The notes under the pieces were generated by a model. That model searched no databases. It was given only the letters and a program-made list of their open reading frames with translations, and had not been told where the DNA came from. Source: Odontocerum albicorne (Eukaryota > Arthropoda > Insecta > Trichoptera > Odontoceridae). From it: a DNA stretch of 64,000 nt. The DNA lies in assembly GCA_949825065.1 (NCBI GenBank), contig OX463863.1, positions 16,824,736 through 16,888,735 on the forward strand. Reading direction: 5' to 3'. This document shows positions 46,461-58,680 of the stretch, one piece after another. The first letter of the stretch is position 1. Each line of letters begins with the position of its first letter. Position numbers and translations under genes: made by a program.

Positions 46461-46715
46461 TTGTTATTGCATGCGTGTCGCAAACATCAACAGTCTCTGT
46501 GTTACTGACCCGATCACATTCCTTTTTTATATCAGCTTCCTGTATGTCAATAGCAAAATCAGGGAATACTGGCGCAGCATCCTCTTTTACATTTTCTTGT
46601 TTTATGAAAATATCTGAACAAACTTCCAATTCAAAAACGTTGGATTGCTTCAGTAAACTCGTTTCTGAGGTAATTTCTTTACTAAATGTATCACAAGATG
46701 GCTGGGCCATAACAT
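46461..46715 (-). CDS. Zinc-finger gene D, exon 2 (acidic psi-K-x-E module)
   Basis: 255 nt; acceptor TTGTAG (AG at 46717-46716) and an ideal donor AA|GTAAGT (GT at 46460-46459). The peptide has IKQENVKEDAAPVFPDFAID and QEADIKKECD. Both psi-K-x-E motifs are present. In frame with exon 1 (one carried base) and exon 3. Confidence 0.78.
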
Positions 46716-46910
46716 CTACAAAAAAAAACATACAAGATCAAATCTACTCAAGTAATCAAACAAAAATTGGTAAACAAGTATTGTCATTTCTCTAAAAAGG
46801 TCCGTTGCATAGCCATTATGTGTTGCTTATTGGAGTAACAAGAGTTTTTTAAAGTGGATTTCGCAAATTTTATAAATTATTAGTCGTAATTTTTTTGGCA
46901 TGATTTTATA

Positions 46911-47151
46911 TCTTCTTCTCAGTGTCATGTCAGGTCCCCCCAACGCTGAATATCATTCAAAAGTAGATATGTTTGTACCCGGCAGCCCGAAAAAGATCTC
47001 CAACGCCCCTTATGACCGTCCAATCACGTTTATTGCGGAGCCAGGAGATTTGCCTCATGCCAACAATCTTCGACCTTCTATTTTGCCTTGGATTATCAGG
47101 TGCAGTAATTTGTACTTTGCTCCACTAAGTACATAGATAAAGTATATTTAA
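46911..47151 (-). mobile_element. LINE 3' end in intron 1 of gene D
   Basis: Same insertion as 1282-1523 in gene A, at the same base, with the same target duplication ATGATTTTATA (46900-46910, 47152-47162). Gene B is empty there. So it predates the A/D split. Confidence 0.75.
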
Positions 47152-47378
47152 ATGATTTTATATAAAGAACAAAATAAAATTTGTGTATTGCGTTATATAT
47201 TTAATATTTCTTAGAGTCGTAATAACTCTGAATTTAATTCAGAGACAGTCAAACATCATTGGATTAGATCAAAATGAGGCATTAAACATAACAGAACGTC
47301 AACGTTCCGTGATTATTCCACTTTTTACGTATGTTTTTAAATATTGTTAAAAAAAAATGACAAAATCATTCTGGCCTA

Positions 47379-47431
47379 CAGGTACACACCACCTTCTCCA
47401 TGCCTGGTATGGAATATGTGGTGTGTACCTG
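47379..47431 (-). ncRNA. Conserved 53-nt hairpin in intron 1 of gene D
   Basis: Identical over all 53 bases to the copies in A and B; 14-bp perfect outer stem. Sits about 55 nt below the exon 1 donor. Confidence 0.45.
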
Positions 47432-47485
47432 TTGAATGTTTGTCATATCTCTCATATTTATTTTGTTTTAACGATATAAATTTAC

Positions 47486-47669
47486 TTGGGTCTGTGGGAT
47501 TATCATCATCATGTCTGGTATCTGCGCTGATATCTTGTGCACATTCCTGCTTGATATCTGCCTCATGTATACTGATATACTGGGGGAACATTGCTGCAGT
47601 ATCCCCGTCTTCTGCCTTTTCTTCTTTCACCATTACTTCTGCACTCCTTTTGTGTAGCTGAGGATCCAT
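47486..47669 (-). CDS. Zinc-finger gene D, exon 1 (start codon, acidic module)
   Basis: ATG at 47669; 184 nt to a donor AA|GTAAAT (GT at 47485-47484). Encodes MDPQLHKRSAEVMVKEEKAE and QYISIHEADIKQECAQD with both psi-K-x-E motifs. No recognised domain. The upstream block with TATA-like box (48186-48195) is about 0.5 kb away. Confidence 0.78.
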
Positions 47670-48009
47670 CTATGACCTGGAATCATTCGAAATATTCAAA
47701 CATTGAGTTAATAATATGTTCAGCCGTTTGACATAGAGAAGCATTAAACTATATTCAGTTCCAGATATTCTTAAATGATAACTATCCTGACATGACCATC
47801 TTCTTTGTCAGTGGTGTGTGTAGATTTATTTTTTGGAGTTTTTCTAAAAATATTTATGATGTTATATGAACTTTGGACACATGCATTACACTACATCTAA
47901 AGCTTAAGGTGCTACTTTCGCATAACAAGTAATTTTAAATATACAATGTTGGAGAGTTTTTTTTTGTTTGAGCTGCACAGAGCATCCCATTTTGAATGAA
48001 TGAAACACA

Positions 48010-48685
48010 ACATTTTAAATGGCATCAAAATGTAATTTTTCATAAAAAGTGAGGTTAGTCAAGTTTAAACCAAAAAACTTGATTGAGATCAGTACAATTG
48101 AGGAGTAAAACCTCAATTGTACTGATGTTACCGTGATCGCTATCCCAGCAGATCAACTGACAAAATGAGCTAAAGCAAAAATATGCCTTTATAAAACACA
48201 AAATGTCACTTTATCAAGCAGTGCACACTGATGCAAACAATCACAGTGAAGCGGTCAGAATGAACCACTAAATCAATACCGTAATTAACTCACAAAAACG
48301 GAAGAAAAAAAAATAGACAAAATAAATCAAATGCAATAAATACCGAATTGACAGTTCAATTTAACAAAAATAACACACTCGTCTTTTTTAATAATGGCCA
48401 TGCACTCCTAAATCTGATGGAGTATACGCGGTGTTTCTATCTTAAATAATGGCCGTGAACTTTTATGTATGGAGTATACGCCAGATATGGTGTGTTTTCT
48501 TCTTGATTAATGGCTGTGAGCTCCTATACGTGAAGAAATATACGCTAGTTTCAAACGATTACGGCTGTCAAATGATGTCCTAGAAATAACCATAGACAAA
48601 AATTCTTGCTACCTAGCACGGGCTGCTTTCTTCTTCTTTTTGCAGAATGGCTGTCAACTCATATGAGAAGGAGCACGTATTGCTT
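48010..48685. repeat. Upstream block of gene D
   Basis: Close match to 28190-28876, with palindromic tandem units at 48375-48565. It differs at 48088-48126, where a local inverted copy has replaced about 40 bases. Confidence 0.55.
48186..48195 (-). promoter_or_regulatory. Candidate TATA box of gene D
   Basis: TTTATAAAGG on the minus strand at the position conserved with A and C, about 520 nt above the ATG. Confidence 0.33.
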
Positions 48686-48688
48686 TAA

Positions 48689-49362
48689 GGGTATATTTTA
48701 CTCAAGAGGCGTGAATTTTGGGCGTTTTTAAGACTTAATAAAAAAAACTAAAAACATTTTTCCTGATGCATTTTTTTACAGTTTGTTTATTGATGATTTG
48801 AGAATGTACAAAAAAAAATCAAAATTCAATGTGTTATCAGCTGTCATATCTTGTAAAAAAATAGGGTAAAATGACCGACACGGTTGAAACACTTTCGTAA
48901 ATCTGAAACAAAAATCATACACAGTTTTTTGATAAAAAATAATGTTGTTATAGTAGGTACCAAGGAAAAATAAAAAAACGTTAAATGGCGGCTATCTTAA
49001 AATAAATTCCTTTTTAACCCTTTTTTTAATATTTAAAATTTTTAAACATAATAAAAAAAATAGTTTTGAATTTTTCAAGATAGAGACGATATAAAAACAT
49101 TTTACAAAGTTTCATACCAAATTTGAATGCAATCGGTTGGATAAAACTTGAGATTTTCTGTCGACCAGGTCGAAAAAAGTAGTTTCGAGAAAAACGCGTT
49201 TAAAGTTTTGAGATTATTGTCCGAGTCATACCGATGCGGCGTAATAGCTGCCTCATTTATAGCTATAACATCGTAAATATCAAGAATTTATAAAAAATAT
49301 TTGGAGAACATAATTTTAAAGTTCTAAATTTAAAAAATATGCAAAAAAAATTGAACACCCCT
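48689..49362. mobile_element. TTAA-flanked element X (second copy)
   Basis: TTAA at 48685-48688 and 49363-49366. Same insertion site as the copy at 28883-29528; slightly longer because the first copy has a small deletion. Confidence 0.6.
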
Positions 49363-49366
49363 TTAA

Positions 49367-50335
49367 CACTTCCCTTACTGTGCTAAAAAATCCCGCCAGC
49401 CACGTTGTTGGAATCAAAGTGTACAGTAAAAAATGTATGTTTTAAATTAAAATTATGCAAAATCTGCTAGGTTAGTTTTTGTAAGTAGCTATAAAAATCA
49501 TTTTATTATGCATTAAAACGTTGACTAATATAAAATAAGTGCAAGAAATTATAAAATAAGAGCTGAAACAGAAAGACGACATTTCTATAGGATAGAATAG
49601 AATTTCGTTTGTACAGTGACAATTACCGCGCGCACAGATATCATTATCCCCACTCTATCTGCGTATGCGTAATAGGGGTTTGCAACGTTAAATTTTTTTT
49701 TCATAAAATAATACAATAAAATGTAGCGTGTATTTTTTTAGCAATAAAAATAAAATTCGTATCAAGATATTAAATAATATATTAACAAACTATTAAATGA
49801 ATATATAAATTCAAAAATAATAATACATAAACAAACACAAAATTCAAATCAATTAAATATGCAATTTGGAAACTATAAACACTACAAATAATTTGAAAAT
49901 AGGACAAACCTATAATCAAAGTTAAATCCTGTGGAGAAAGTTATCGCAATTGGGGCACAAAATAGCTTTTGTTTCTATTCTATGTAATATTACTAAACGC
50001 ACAGGTGTTTGACAAACATTGCACAATAACCTGGTTCTTTTTCTCGATCAAATTCTTTTTCTCGACAAAATCTTCTGATTCTGATATATTGCCTGTCGCC
50101 TCAAATCCCAAATCGCTATCGATATTTCCCGCCAACTCAATTATTATTTTTTTGAAAATGAAATAATAAAGAAAAATGTAACAAATATACATTAATCATA
50201 AAAAGAGTAACGGTACAATAGAACATACCAGATAAAAAATTACAATAGAAAAACATACCAGATAAAAAACAGAAAAAATAACAAAATAATCTGAATCCCT
50301 GGAACGGATGTAAAATATGAACTGTCAAAAATGAA
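49367..50335 (-). mobile_element. piggyBac deletion derivative abutting element X (gene D side)
   Basis: Starts with CACTTCCCTTACTGTG and matches PB2, with the fused small frame at 50192-49980 (GNIDSDLGFEATGNISES on the N-terminal side). Its far terminal repeat and TTAA are lost; it runs into the hairpin at 50341-50388. Confidence 0.7.
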
Positions 50336-50340
50336 TGAGT

Positions 50341-50388
50341 CAGTGTGCACTGCTTGATATAGCTGACTATATCAAGCAGCGCACACTG
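50341..50388. repeat. 48-bp hairpin at a deletion junction
   Basis: The arms CAGTGTGCACTGCTTGATAT-AG and their inverted copy have one mismatch around a 4-base centre (CTGA). The right arm is normal gene-upstream sequence (ATCAAGCAGTGCACACTG); the left arm is an inverted copy found only here. Confidence 0.75.
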
Positions 50389-50519
50389 ATAGACACAATC
50401 ACAGTGAATACCCGGCAATTTTTAGTACCCCGAACATCACAATCCTCCATCGGCATCTAGGGATGTCAAAAGTCAATGCAAGGTAGGTATCCAGAATGCT
50501 CACGCCACTTCAAAAATAC

Positions 50520-50930
50520 CTGACACGCCACTTCAGAAAGAGCCTGATACAAAGTAGGAGTCCATTCAGTGACATAAAATGGGCACACAGTCCCCTAAGA
50601 TGTTAAAAATGTAACAATAACTAGAGATTAATACTCTGGTCTGCTGATGCAGTTAAAAGAAGCTGCGAAAGAGAAAAGCAGAGGGAAACTGACAAGAGGG
50701 GTGCTGTGCTGCTTTTGCGTGACAATGTACCTGTGCACAAAAGCAATTCTGCAATATGACAAAAGAACTTCGAGGGAAGAAATTTACAGATAATGAAGAA
50801 GTTAAAAGTGCAATTTTAAGGGCAAAAGGAAATCTTTTTTCTCAGGTATAAATAAACTTATTGAAAGATCTGAAAAATGTATTCAAGTTAATGGTGAATG
50901 TATTGAAAAGAAAAAAATAGTTACTTCCAA
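50520..50930 (+). pseudogene. Shortened mariner relic
   Basis: Deleted copy of 32088-32650: the catalytic blocks are missing, leaving the LLMQLKEAAK-like stretch and the C-terminal KGNLF...GINK region. Confidence 0.5.
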
Positions 50931-52145
50931 TTTTCCCCTTTATTCCGCGAATTTATTGACCACCCTTCTGTCTCTCTCTCTCTCTCTCTTTGAATAATGG
51001 CTGTGAACTCCTATATATGAAGGAGTATACGCCAGTGTCAAGTTCATTTATGCAATAAAAATACAAGGAAATAAAAATTCTTGAACTTTTTTTTAAAGAA
51101 TTTATTACAAAAATATTCTTACAATAAACAATTTGCTATAAATTAGATATCTTAGGAATCTACACATTCGTGAATCATTCACAATTATTCGTTTCAATAT
51201 GCAACAATAGATTAAAATTCTTAGTTTCGAAAACCAATAAAATAAATGTGTCCCTTTAACATGAAGAGAACCAAATATTCTCCGGAAGTAGGATAAAGTA
51301 CACAATCTGCGATGGAACCAATTTGAAAACCATGTGTTTTTCTCAATGGGCAACACTCGAAATTGGAGAATAGCGGAGGAAAGATTTATACTTTTTTATA
51401 AATAGGAGTTTATGCCACTATTCAAGAAGAAAATAAAGAATGCTATGGAATAAAATTATCAAAAATTTAACAAATAAATTAATCATAAGAAGTTTCTGGA
51501 TAATTTGGAGACTCCAAAATTTTGCAACCGAGTCACATTTACTATTGTTTAAATTAAAGAAGAAACTTGGTGATAATCCCACAGGCCCAATTATGTTTAT
51601 GAGTTACCAGAAAGTTATGTTTTATGAGATACCACAGTTCCAAAATTTCCTAACAGTGATGATTTTGATATCCTAACAAAAGACCATACGTAGGGTTTTC
51701 CTTCACTTTGAATACATCAAGAATGTCTTCCACATTGGCCACACGTGCAGGCCTTTCTCCGCTATGAATCCTTGAATGGGGTATTGCATCATCGGAGAAT
51801 GTCTTCACACATTTCTAGCAGCTGAATGAATCTTGAATCTATTTTAGGTTCTGCAGGATGTCTCCAAATCAAACTCTGGTGGTTGATCTTACTGTTTATT
51901 AAAGTATAATACAATTCACTTCAAGAGCTTATTAATAAATGACACGGTGTGAATCATGCTTAGGGTTTTTATACACCTCAATGTTGTTTACAATACTGTT
52001 GTTGGTCACAGTTGGGAAATTCGGATTACGTATGCTTATTCGTAAAGCAAGAGGGAACTCCTTTTGGTTTTCCTAATTGGTAATAATGAATCATGGGAAA
52101 AACGCTTGCGTAAGCACGACCACAAGTCCCTTCCGATTACGCTTC
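50931..52145. repeat. Downstream block copy next to gypsy-like copy 2
   Basis: Fifth copy of the 3' module. A (CT)n plus one palindromic unit is inserted at about 50970-51040. Most of the decayed fingers are deleted (near 51830). Ends at the same base as 34232. Confidence 0.55.
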
Positions 52146-52663
52146 ATAACATCCCCACGCTTAGACAGATCGATGGTATATCCTAAAGGATGTAGATTAG
52201 TGTCTCCTAATTTCCTTGTATTTTCTTCCTTATACTAGAATGATACATGATGTTTGGAAAAACTTAAAGATTATCAAATTTTACACTAGTGTAGATTGTT
52301 CTGTTTTTTGTGCAGTTTCTTCCTTGTCATAGATCTTTATAAAATAATAAGAGTATTGGTTGTATTTTGCTTACAGTACATGATTTTTATAAATTTTTGT
52401 CTTATTACTATAAGATACATGTATTTTTACTTATACAAATGAAGTACTCGTACATATAAAAATATTTCTTAATCAACTTAAATAGACAATAACATTTTGT
52501 AGTGAAATTAAAATTATATTCTTAAACTAATTAGTATCCTCGATCAGAGGAACCAATTTACTTATTACTATATCATGTATATTTTCTGGCAATATTGTTT
52601 TTGTACCTATATATGTATATAATCATAATAATAATATACTCGTATATATAAATCATTTCTATT

Positions 52664-53247
52664 TGTACCGGACGGGGCACAAAGACTGTAAATAGGCACG
52701 TTTTTTGCCGCGTCGCGCTCAGAGAATCGACGTTGCGAATTCCGTAGTGAAGATCCAGTAGAAGAAGAAGAAGGTAGCAGGGAGAGATTCCTCTCAGGCA
52801 GTCGAAGTAGGGTAGCGGGTCTCAAGTAAAACACGGTAAAGTCGGTAGTACTGAGAATAACGTAGAGTAGTATATTTTCCAAATCAGGGGACCCTCTATA
52901 TTAATGGTCAGTCGGCCGTCACAAGCGCTAATTGCCCGCCAAATACAACAACTTTCGAGGTTTCGGGCCCTGCTTACGCCGACTGAACCCCGACCTACTC
53001 CGATCGCATCGCCCCGCAAGTCACTTATTTCCAGTGCGGTCGCGAATGCAATCGGAGTCAAACAAACATACATTTTACATATAAACATTTTACATATTAT
53101 TTCAAAATATAGCAAACATATAGAAACAGATCATATACATTTCAAAGTTTACATTTTAATCTAATAATATATGCATATCTACACATCATTGTCTTTTTCA
53201 ATATACCCCATACACACACACAAGGGTGACGGCACACGTATGATACA
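52664..53247. mobile_element. Solo LTR with 5-bp target duplication
   Basis: 584 bp beginning TGTACCGGAC and ending TGATACA, flanked by CTATT at 52659-52663 and 53248-53252. Copy 1 has the empty site ATTTCTATTGTCG near 34790. TG...CA ends and a 5-bp duplication are LTR-retrotransposon features. The family is not identified. Richer in GC than its surroundings. Confidence 0.8.
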
Positions 53248-54054
53248 CTATTGTCGTTCTTCGTGGTTATTTTGAATTTATATTAATATATACCATGTAG
53301 TATATGGTATATATGGTATATATATGTATGATTTGGAAGGAATTTTATATATCTTTTGGAAGGACTTTTCCATCCAAATGGAAATTATTGAGAATGAGGA
53401 TGTGCACTTCCTTTTTTTTAACATTCTCCAAGAAAACAAAGTTAATTTTTCATAATATTTTGAGCTCGCACAAAACTAACACATCTGCGTGTGTTTTAAC
53501 ACAATTAACATATCTACGTGTGATTTCACAAAATTTAAGTGTATATCCGTCAATATCACTTTTTGATACAGTTCTACATGATTCTGAATATAATATGTGG
53601 ATTTAATACAATTTGCACATCTGGGTAAAAGTTTTGTTTTAACAATTATTCATAAAATCTATGATACATTTGCATTTAACATAATAATATAATGTATGAT
53701 TATACAATTCTATAAATTAAATTTATACAATGCTAATGTACGAGTATATGGATACAATGCCATAGTGTACATGTCTCTTTTTAGATTTCATATTTAAGTA
53801 TGTTATAAGTATTCTCTCTGGCCAGAGACGACCTAGTTTTACTTATCAACCTTCCTTTAGGTTGTCGAGCTTCCTCTCTATCAAATGATTCCCAATTAAT
53901 ATTTGTCAGCGATATTGCTGGATAAGGTTCTCGTTCTTGTGTACGAGTATTACGACGTGTATTGCATTGATTAACAATTTGAACGCAATAATTATCCTTG
54001 GGATTAGTAATCCCATTAAATCTTTTATAACATTTGCAACAAAACAATAGAATA

Positions 54055-55347
54055 ACACACCGATCAATAAGTCCCGGGACTAACTACTAAAACAACATTT
54101 GTTTGCCAAAATTCTTCTTTATTCATCAACATAGTCTCTTTCAAGAGCGATACATTCTTTCCAACGCTTTCCTTTCTTTTCTATGCTAGCCGTGTAGAAC
54201 CATTTATCTTTGGTTTCAAAATAGGCGTTAGTTTCGGTAATCACTTCTTCATTGGAGCCAAATCTCTTTCCCTGGAGTATCTTTTTGAGGTCTGCGAACA
54301 GCCAATAGTCGCTGGGGGCCAAATCTAGAGAATACAGTAGGTACGGAAGCAATTCGAAGTTCAACTCATGCAATTTGGCCATCGTTACTATCGAATTGTG
54401 ACACGGTGCATTGTCCTTGTGAAAGAGAACTTTTTTCTTCTTCATTTAGGGCCGTTTTTTTGCAATTTCTGCCTTCAAACGCTCCAATAACGCTATGTAA
54501 TATTCGCTATTGGTGGTTTTTCCCTTTTCAAGGTGATCGATGAAAATTATACCATGCGCATCCCAAAATACGGAGGCCATAACCTTCCCGGCCGACTGTT
54601 GAGTTTTTGGTCGCTTTGGACGACTTTCACCAGCTGCTCTCCACTCAGCTGACTGCCGATTTGATTCCGGAGTATAGTGGTGGATCCAAGTTTCATCCAT
54701 TGTTACACACCGATGCAAAAACTCCTGTTTATTTTGCGTCAACAGTACCAAACAGCGCTCTGAATCATCGATGCGTTGTTGTTTCTGTTCCATTGTGAGC
54801 AGACGCGGCACCCATTTCGAAAAAAGCTTTTTCATGACCAAATGTTCATGCAAAATAGTGTAAACACTACCAAATGATATCTTCAGGATGTCAGCTATCT
54901 CACACAACTTTACTTTGCAATTTTCCATCACGATTTTGAGGGTTTTTTTATGTTATCTGATGTAACAGCCTCATTTGGACGACCAGAGTATTCAGCATCA
55001 TTTGTGTCTGTACGACCGCGTTTGAAATCAGCATACCACTGATAAATTATTGTTTTCGACGGAGCAGAGCCCGGATAACACTTTTCAAGCCATCGCTGAG
55101 TTTGAACGGTTTGTTTTTCCCATTAAAAAGCAATGTTTTATCAACACACGAAATTCGGTTTTTTCCATTGTTTTGAAAATAGCAAAAGTAGCGTCACTAA
55201 AACCACTGTAACTCAATGACACAATGTCGGAATGTCATGAAAGTTTGACACGTAACTTCTAAAGGTTGGTACTAACTGAGAATGGTATGGATTTGTTATT
55301 AAAGGCGCCATCTGTTGTTTAGTCCCGGGACTTATTGATCGATGGGC
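54055..55347 (-). mobile_element. Mariner 1 (full length, in env)
   Basis: 1293 bp with TA on both sides (54053-54054, 55348-55349). The ends share CGATCAATAAGTCCCGGGAC from the sixth or seventh base inward, resembling irritans-group termini. Copy 1 has the empty site AGAATAGTTAATATT near 35450. Confidence 0.9.
54119..55168 (-). pseudogene. Mariner 1 transposase
   Basis: Full-length span of about 350 codons. VTMDETWIHHYTPESN contains the first catalytic aspartate; HKDNAPCHNS and LAPSDYWLF carry the second and third, 34 residues apart (DD34D). An in-frame TAA lies just before the second (54446-54448), and two frame shifts lie upstream of 54931, so it is inactive. Confidence 0.85.
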
Positions 55348-55910
55348 TAGTTAATATTATTAATGTTGTTGAATTATATCCAGAGTATTTTATTAGATGA
55401 GGTTCGCTTTTTATATTTTTTAAATCTTCATCGAATTGATTTAATTTAGGCTTTGCCATTTTAAGTTCGTCTAGATTAGTATTTGTTATTATTACAGGGG
55501 TCAAGTGAGGTAAGTTTATATTATATTCAGTTTTTTGTGCAGCATTCATCGTCTATAATATTAAAAGGGTATTCGGATAACGTGATATTGATTGATATTT
55601 CACTGCTGGCGATGAATTGTAACAAATTAGTATAAGCTTTATATCCTTTTGGTTGTGATAGGATACTTGTTGTGGCAATATATTGGTCTGAGATATTATT
55701 ATTACAATCGATAGTTAATTTAGTTTTATTCCATTGAACAAACATCCAATTGTTTCCTTATAATTTGTGCCAAATGTCTATTTTTCCAAATACTGTCTTA
55801 ATATCACAAACAGAGGGAATTTTTGTTAAACTGTCTGTTAATAGTCTAGTTTCACATATTGGATTTTTGTAATGTTGATAACATTATGACATTTTGACAA
55901 ATCATCTTAT

Positions 55911-56191
55911 CGTGTTCCTCGCAGGAAGCACAAACGCCTGTGATCTGATCTGTAACATACCTTTGTGTATTTTACGTAATGTTTAGTTTATTCCTTTATT
56001 TAATGAGTCTCCTTAAGAGTAATGACTATTATTTATTATCAGAAAATTACTTGAATGTCATGTTTACTTGGTGGTGTAATCAAATATCAGTGGTTCTAAA
56101 ATAATACGCATTTAAACTTAGAAATTAAAAAACGCCAAAATTGTGCCACGAACAGGATTCGTGGAATTTGATTTTTAACGCGGTGTACAGG
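55911..56191. mobile_element. Shortened MITE with TTAT target in env
   Basis: The ends match the 587-bp MITE at 13121-13707 (CGTGTTCC...CGGTGTACAGG) with about 300 bp lost. The flanks are TTAT at 55907-55910 and 56192-56195, not TTAA. Confidence 0.65.
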
Positions 56192-57399
56192 TTATTATTG
56201 TCTAAGAATTGAAAATTGTCGAGGGAGTTACTTTTAAAAAATAGTAATTTTGAGTTTGTAATTCCAATGTATTCACAGTAATTTTGTATAAGCGAGTAGA
56301 CACTTTTATCTCTAGTATTGTGGGGAATTGGTAATGGTATTACTTTAAAAATGTTATATTCAGCTAATCCGGTAAGAGGAATTGATAATATATGGTATAT
56401 ACTATTTTGTCATCCATGTAGATTGATGTCAGTCTGCTAATATCTAGAAAAATGTGTATATTTTCCAATGAGAGGGTTACGGGAAATTCTTTACCGTTCT
56501 TATTGTGTCATGTTGTAGAAGCTAATTCTGTATAAAATAGTATTGGTGATATTAAATCTGAATGAATAAGGTTATTTTTGCTGAACATTATAGCGTTGAT
56601 TATTGTATCTAATCTCATATTTAAACTTTGTGTGGCGTCTCTTAGTAAATCCATTTGAGATAAGAGTAATTATCGTGTCTAGTAGTGTAGATTCCTGAGA
56701 TAACTCCTGTGTTGTTTGTGAGATTTTCTCTAAACTTCGATTTAGTTTTAGTTCATTTGTATTGAATCGGGAAATAGTTTCATTAAAATTTATTATCGTA
56801 CACTTGACTACTTGAACTTGTTCTGCTAGAAGAGAAGACATCTGACTTTCCTCCTCTGTAACTTTGTTTATGGCATCATTGTAATAAACTGCATCGTCAG
56901 CATCTAGTGTACCAAATATTGTTTTAAAAACACTGCCGATACCATCAAACCGTCCTCGTTTGACTCTTTTGTTGCCTAATAAGTGCGCGAATGAATCAAA
57001 TTTTTGTTTCACAATTTGTAAATTGTAAATGTTATCACCTTCATGGATGTTAAACACTGATCCGTTCCACAATTGATTCTTAGTTGCGTGCATATATTGT
57101 TGGTTCTCCGATAGATATCTGAGAGTTTGTCGTATTGGGGTAATAATTGCGAAGTATCTTGAAATGTTACAATTTTCCAATAATCGTCAAAGATCTTTGC
57201 TGTTCCAACTTTATCGTAGTATAATCCTATGCCTGTTGTTATTTCTTTCACATACGAGTACTCAGTGCGGGCACATGTTGCGATTCCCATGAGGCATAAT
57301 ACTCTGCAATAATCATTTTATTAATTGTTTTTATGAAATTTCGTTCATATGATATCTTGTTAGTTTTTTATTAATTTTTAAGATAGCATTAATAGGTGA

Positions 57400-58680
57400 G
57401 TTTATTTCGTATGGTCCTTTAAATGTGGGTTAGAGTGCTTTCGTTAACCGGTTCACTGCCACGAGCGCGTTGATGCGTTCTCCGATTCAATGCTCGCCAG
57501 GCCGGCCATACAAAATGAACGCGTAAATGCGCTCTCCTTTGAGCTTATCGCAAGCTTATATCAAATACAATTGTAATAATTTATAAATTGTAACACATAG
57601 TGACATCTATTGGGATGGTCAAGAAATATTTAAATATTACAATTTACCGATATTATCAAAGTTACAGTCATCTTTCTAAAAGCTTTCACTGACAGTCAAT
57701 ACGTGTCTCTGATACAGGGTTACCAACTACAGTTTTTTGTGACGTAATTTATAATGACTACGTTTGTAGTTTTCTTCAATGGTTGATTTTTAACTTTCGT
57801 ACGTTATTTTTGTTAATTTTTCAAAGTATTTATTTACAAAGTGTGTTTTCATGTGTTCTTTGGTTATTGGCGGTAGTTTTGCAGCATAATACGACGTTTA
57901 TATAGACTTTTTACGGTTTTATTTCATGGTTTTTTACCTTTTGCGCTTTTTTATACATCATATAGATAATTTGTTGATTTTAGTTTACAAAGTACAATAT
58001 TATATTCCACTATATTTATAAGTAAACGTGTTTTCTGTGTCAAGTTGTGACAACCCTGACATTTTGTCAATATTTAAACTGTGTTTTTCTGAGTAAACGG
58101 CAGCTAAAACGCCCCACGGTGTATATATTTAGTAAGTTTTTATAATATCTTTTATATCTGTATACAAACAATATAAATTTTTTAGGTTTTTTTTTGTTGA
58201 AAAAATCCCGGCCTGCTGGGTACGGCCATACTAATAACTTCCGGCACTTAAAGGGTAAATCTATGATGAATTTTGAATAATACTAGATCTCTGACTTTAT
58301 ATTGATGTAAACTGGTAGTTTTGTCATAATATTCTTTTGATTTCAGTTTAGATTTTTCAATATTTTCTCTAGCAACTCTATGGGTTTGGTTAAACTTATA
58401 CCGTAGTCGGTTCACATAGTCATCATATGTTAAAGTGTTTGTATTTCCTTTAATTAGGTTTTACGGCAAAACCTGTTTTTTACCAAAAACATTAGTTTTT
58501 CATAAGGCGTATATTTCGTTGCAGTATGAATGCTTCAATTATAACTGATGATTGCTATTGGTACAAATTTGTCCCAATCTGTTAGACTATCATTAACATA
58601 ATGTTTTAAATAATCTTTTAGAGTCGCATCACTCCTTTCTAGAGCTCAGTTTGTCATTGGATGATATGGTGTATTAGTCT
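57400..58680 (-). pseudogene. Integrase C-terminal region of gypsy-like copy 2, split by a MITE
   Basis: TFKGPYEINSP at about 57425-57395 is the GPY/F-type module of gypsy integrases. The sequence on the other side of the 57448-58255 insert (58256-58680) reads as decayed integrase (YHPMTN, ALERS region with the catalytic glutamate) with stops. Confidence 0.5.
57448..58255. mobile_element. Probable piggyBac-type MITE in integrase
   Basis: Left TTAA at 57444-57447 followed by CCGGTTCACTGCC. The inverted right end reads CCCTTTAAGTGCC next to TTTA. With their targets the ends match at 12 of 17. GC-rich at its left end (GAGCGCGTTGATGCG). No coding capacity. Confidence 0.45.

Larger units (their letters stand above)
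53781..57290 (-). pseudogene. Env gene of gypsy-like copy 2, interrupted twice
   Basis: The frames 57290-57009 and 57180-56572 cover the N-terminal half of an insect errantivirus/baculovirus-F-like envelope. A basic RVKR furin-type site is followed by a glycine-containing hydrophobic stretch. 55745-55319 and 54047-53781 hold the C-terminal ectodomain and the tail. A frame change splits the first part, a TTAT MITE lies at 55911-56191, and mariner 1 lies at 54055-55347. The gene is dead in this copy. Confidence 0.65.

Noticed and set aside
52822..53164. Overlapping 86-97-codon frames in the GC-richer segment
   Set aside because: They lie within the solo LTR, on both strands, with no recognised domain.
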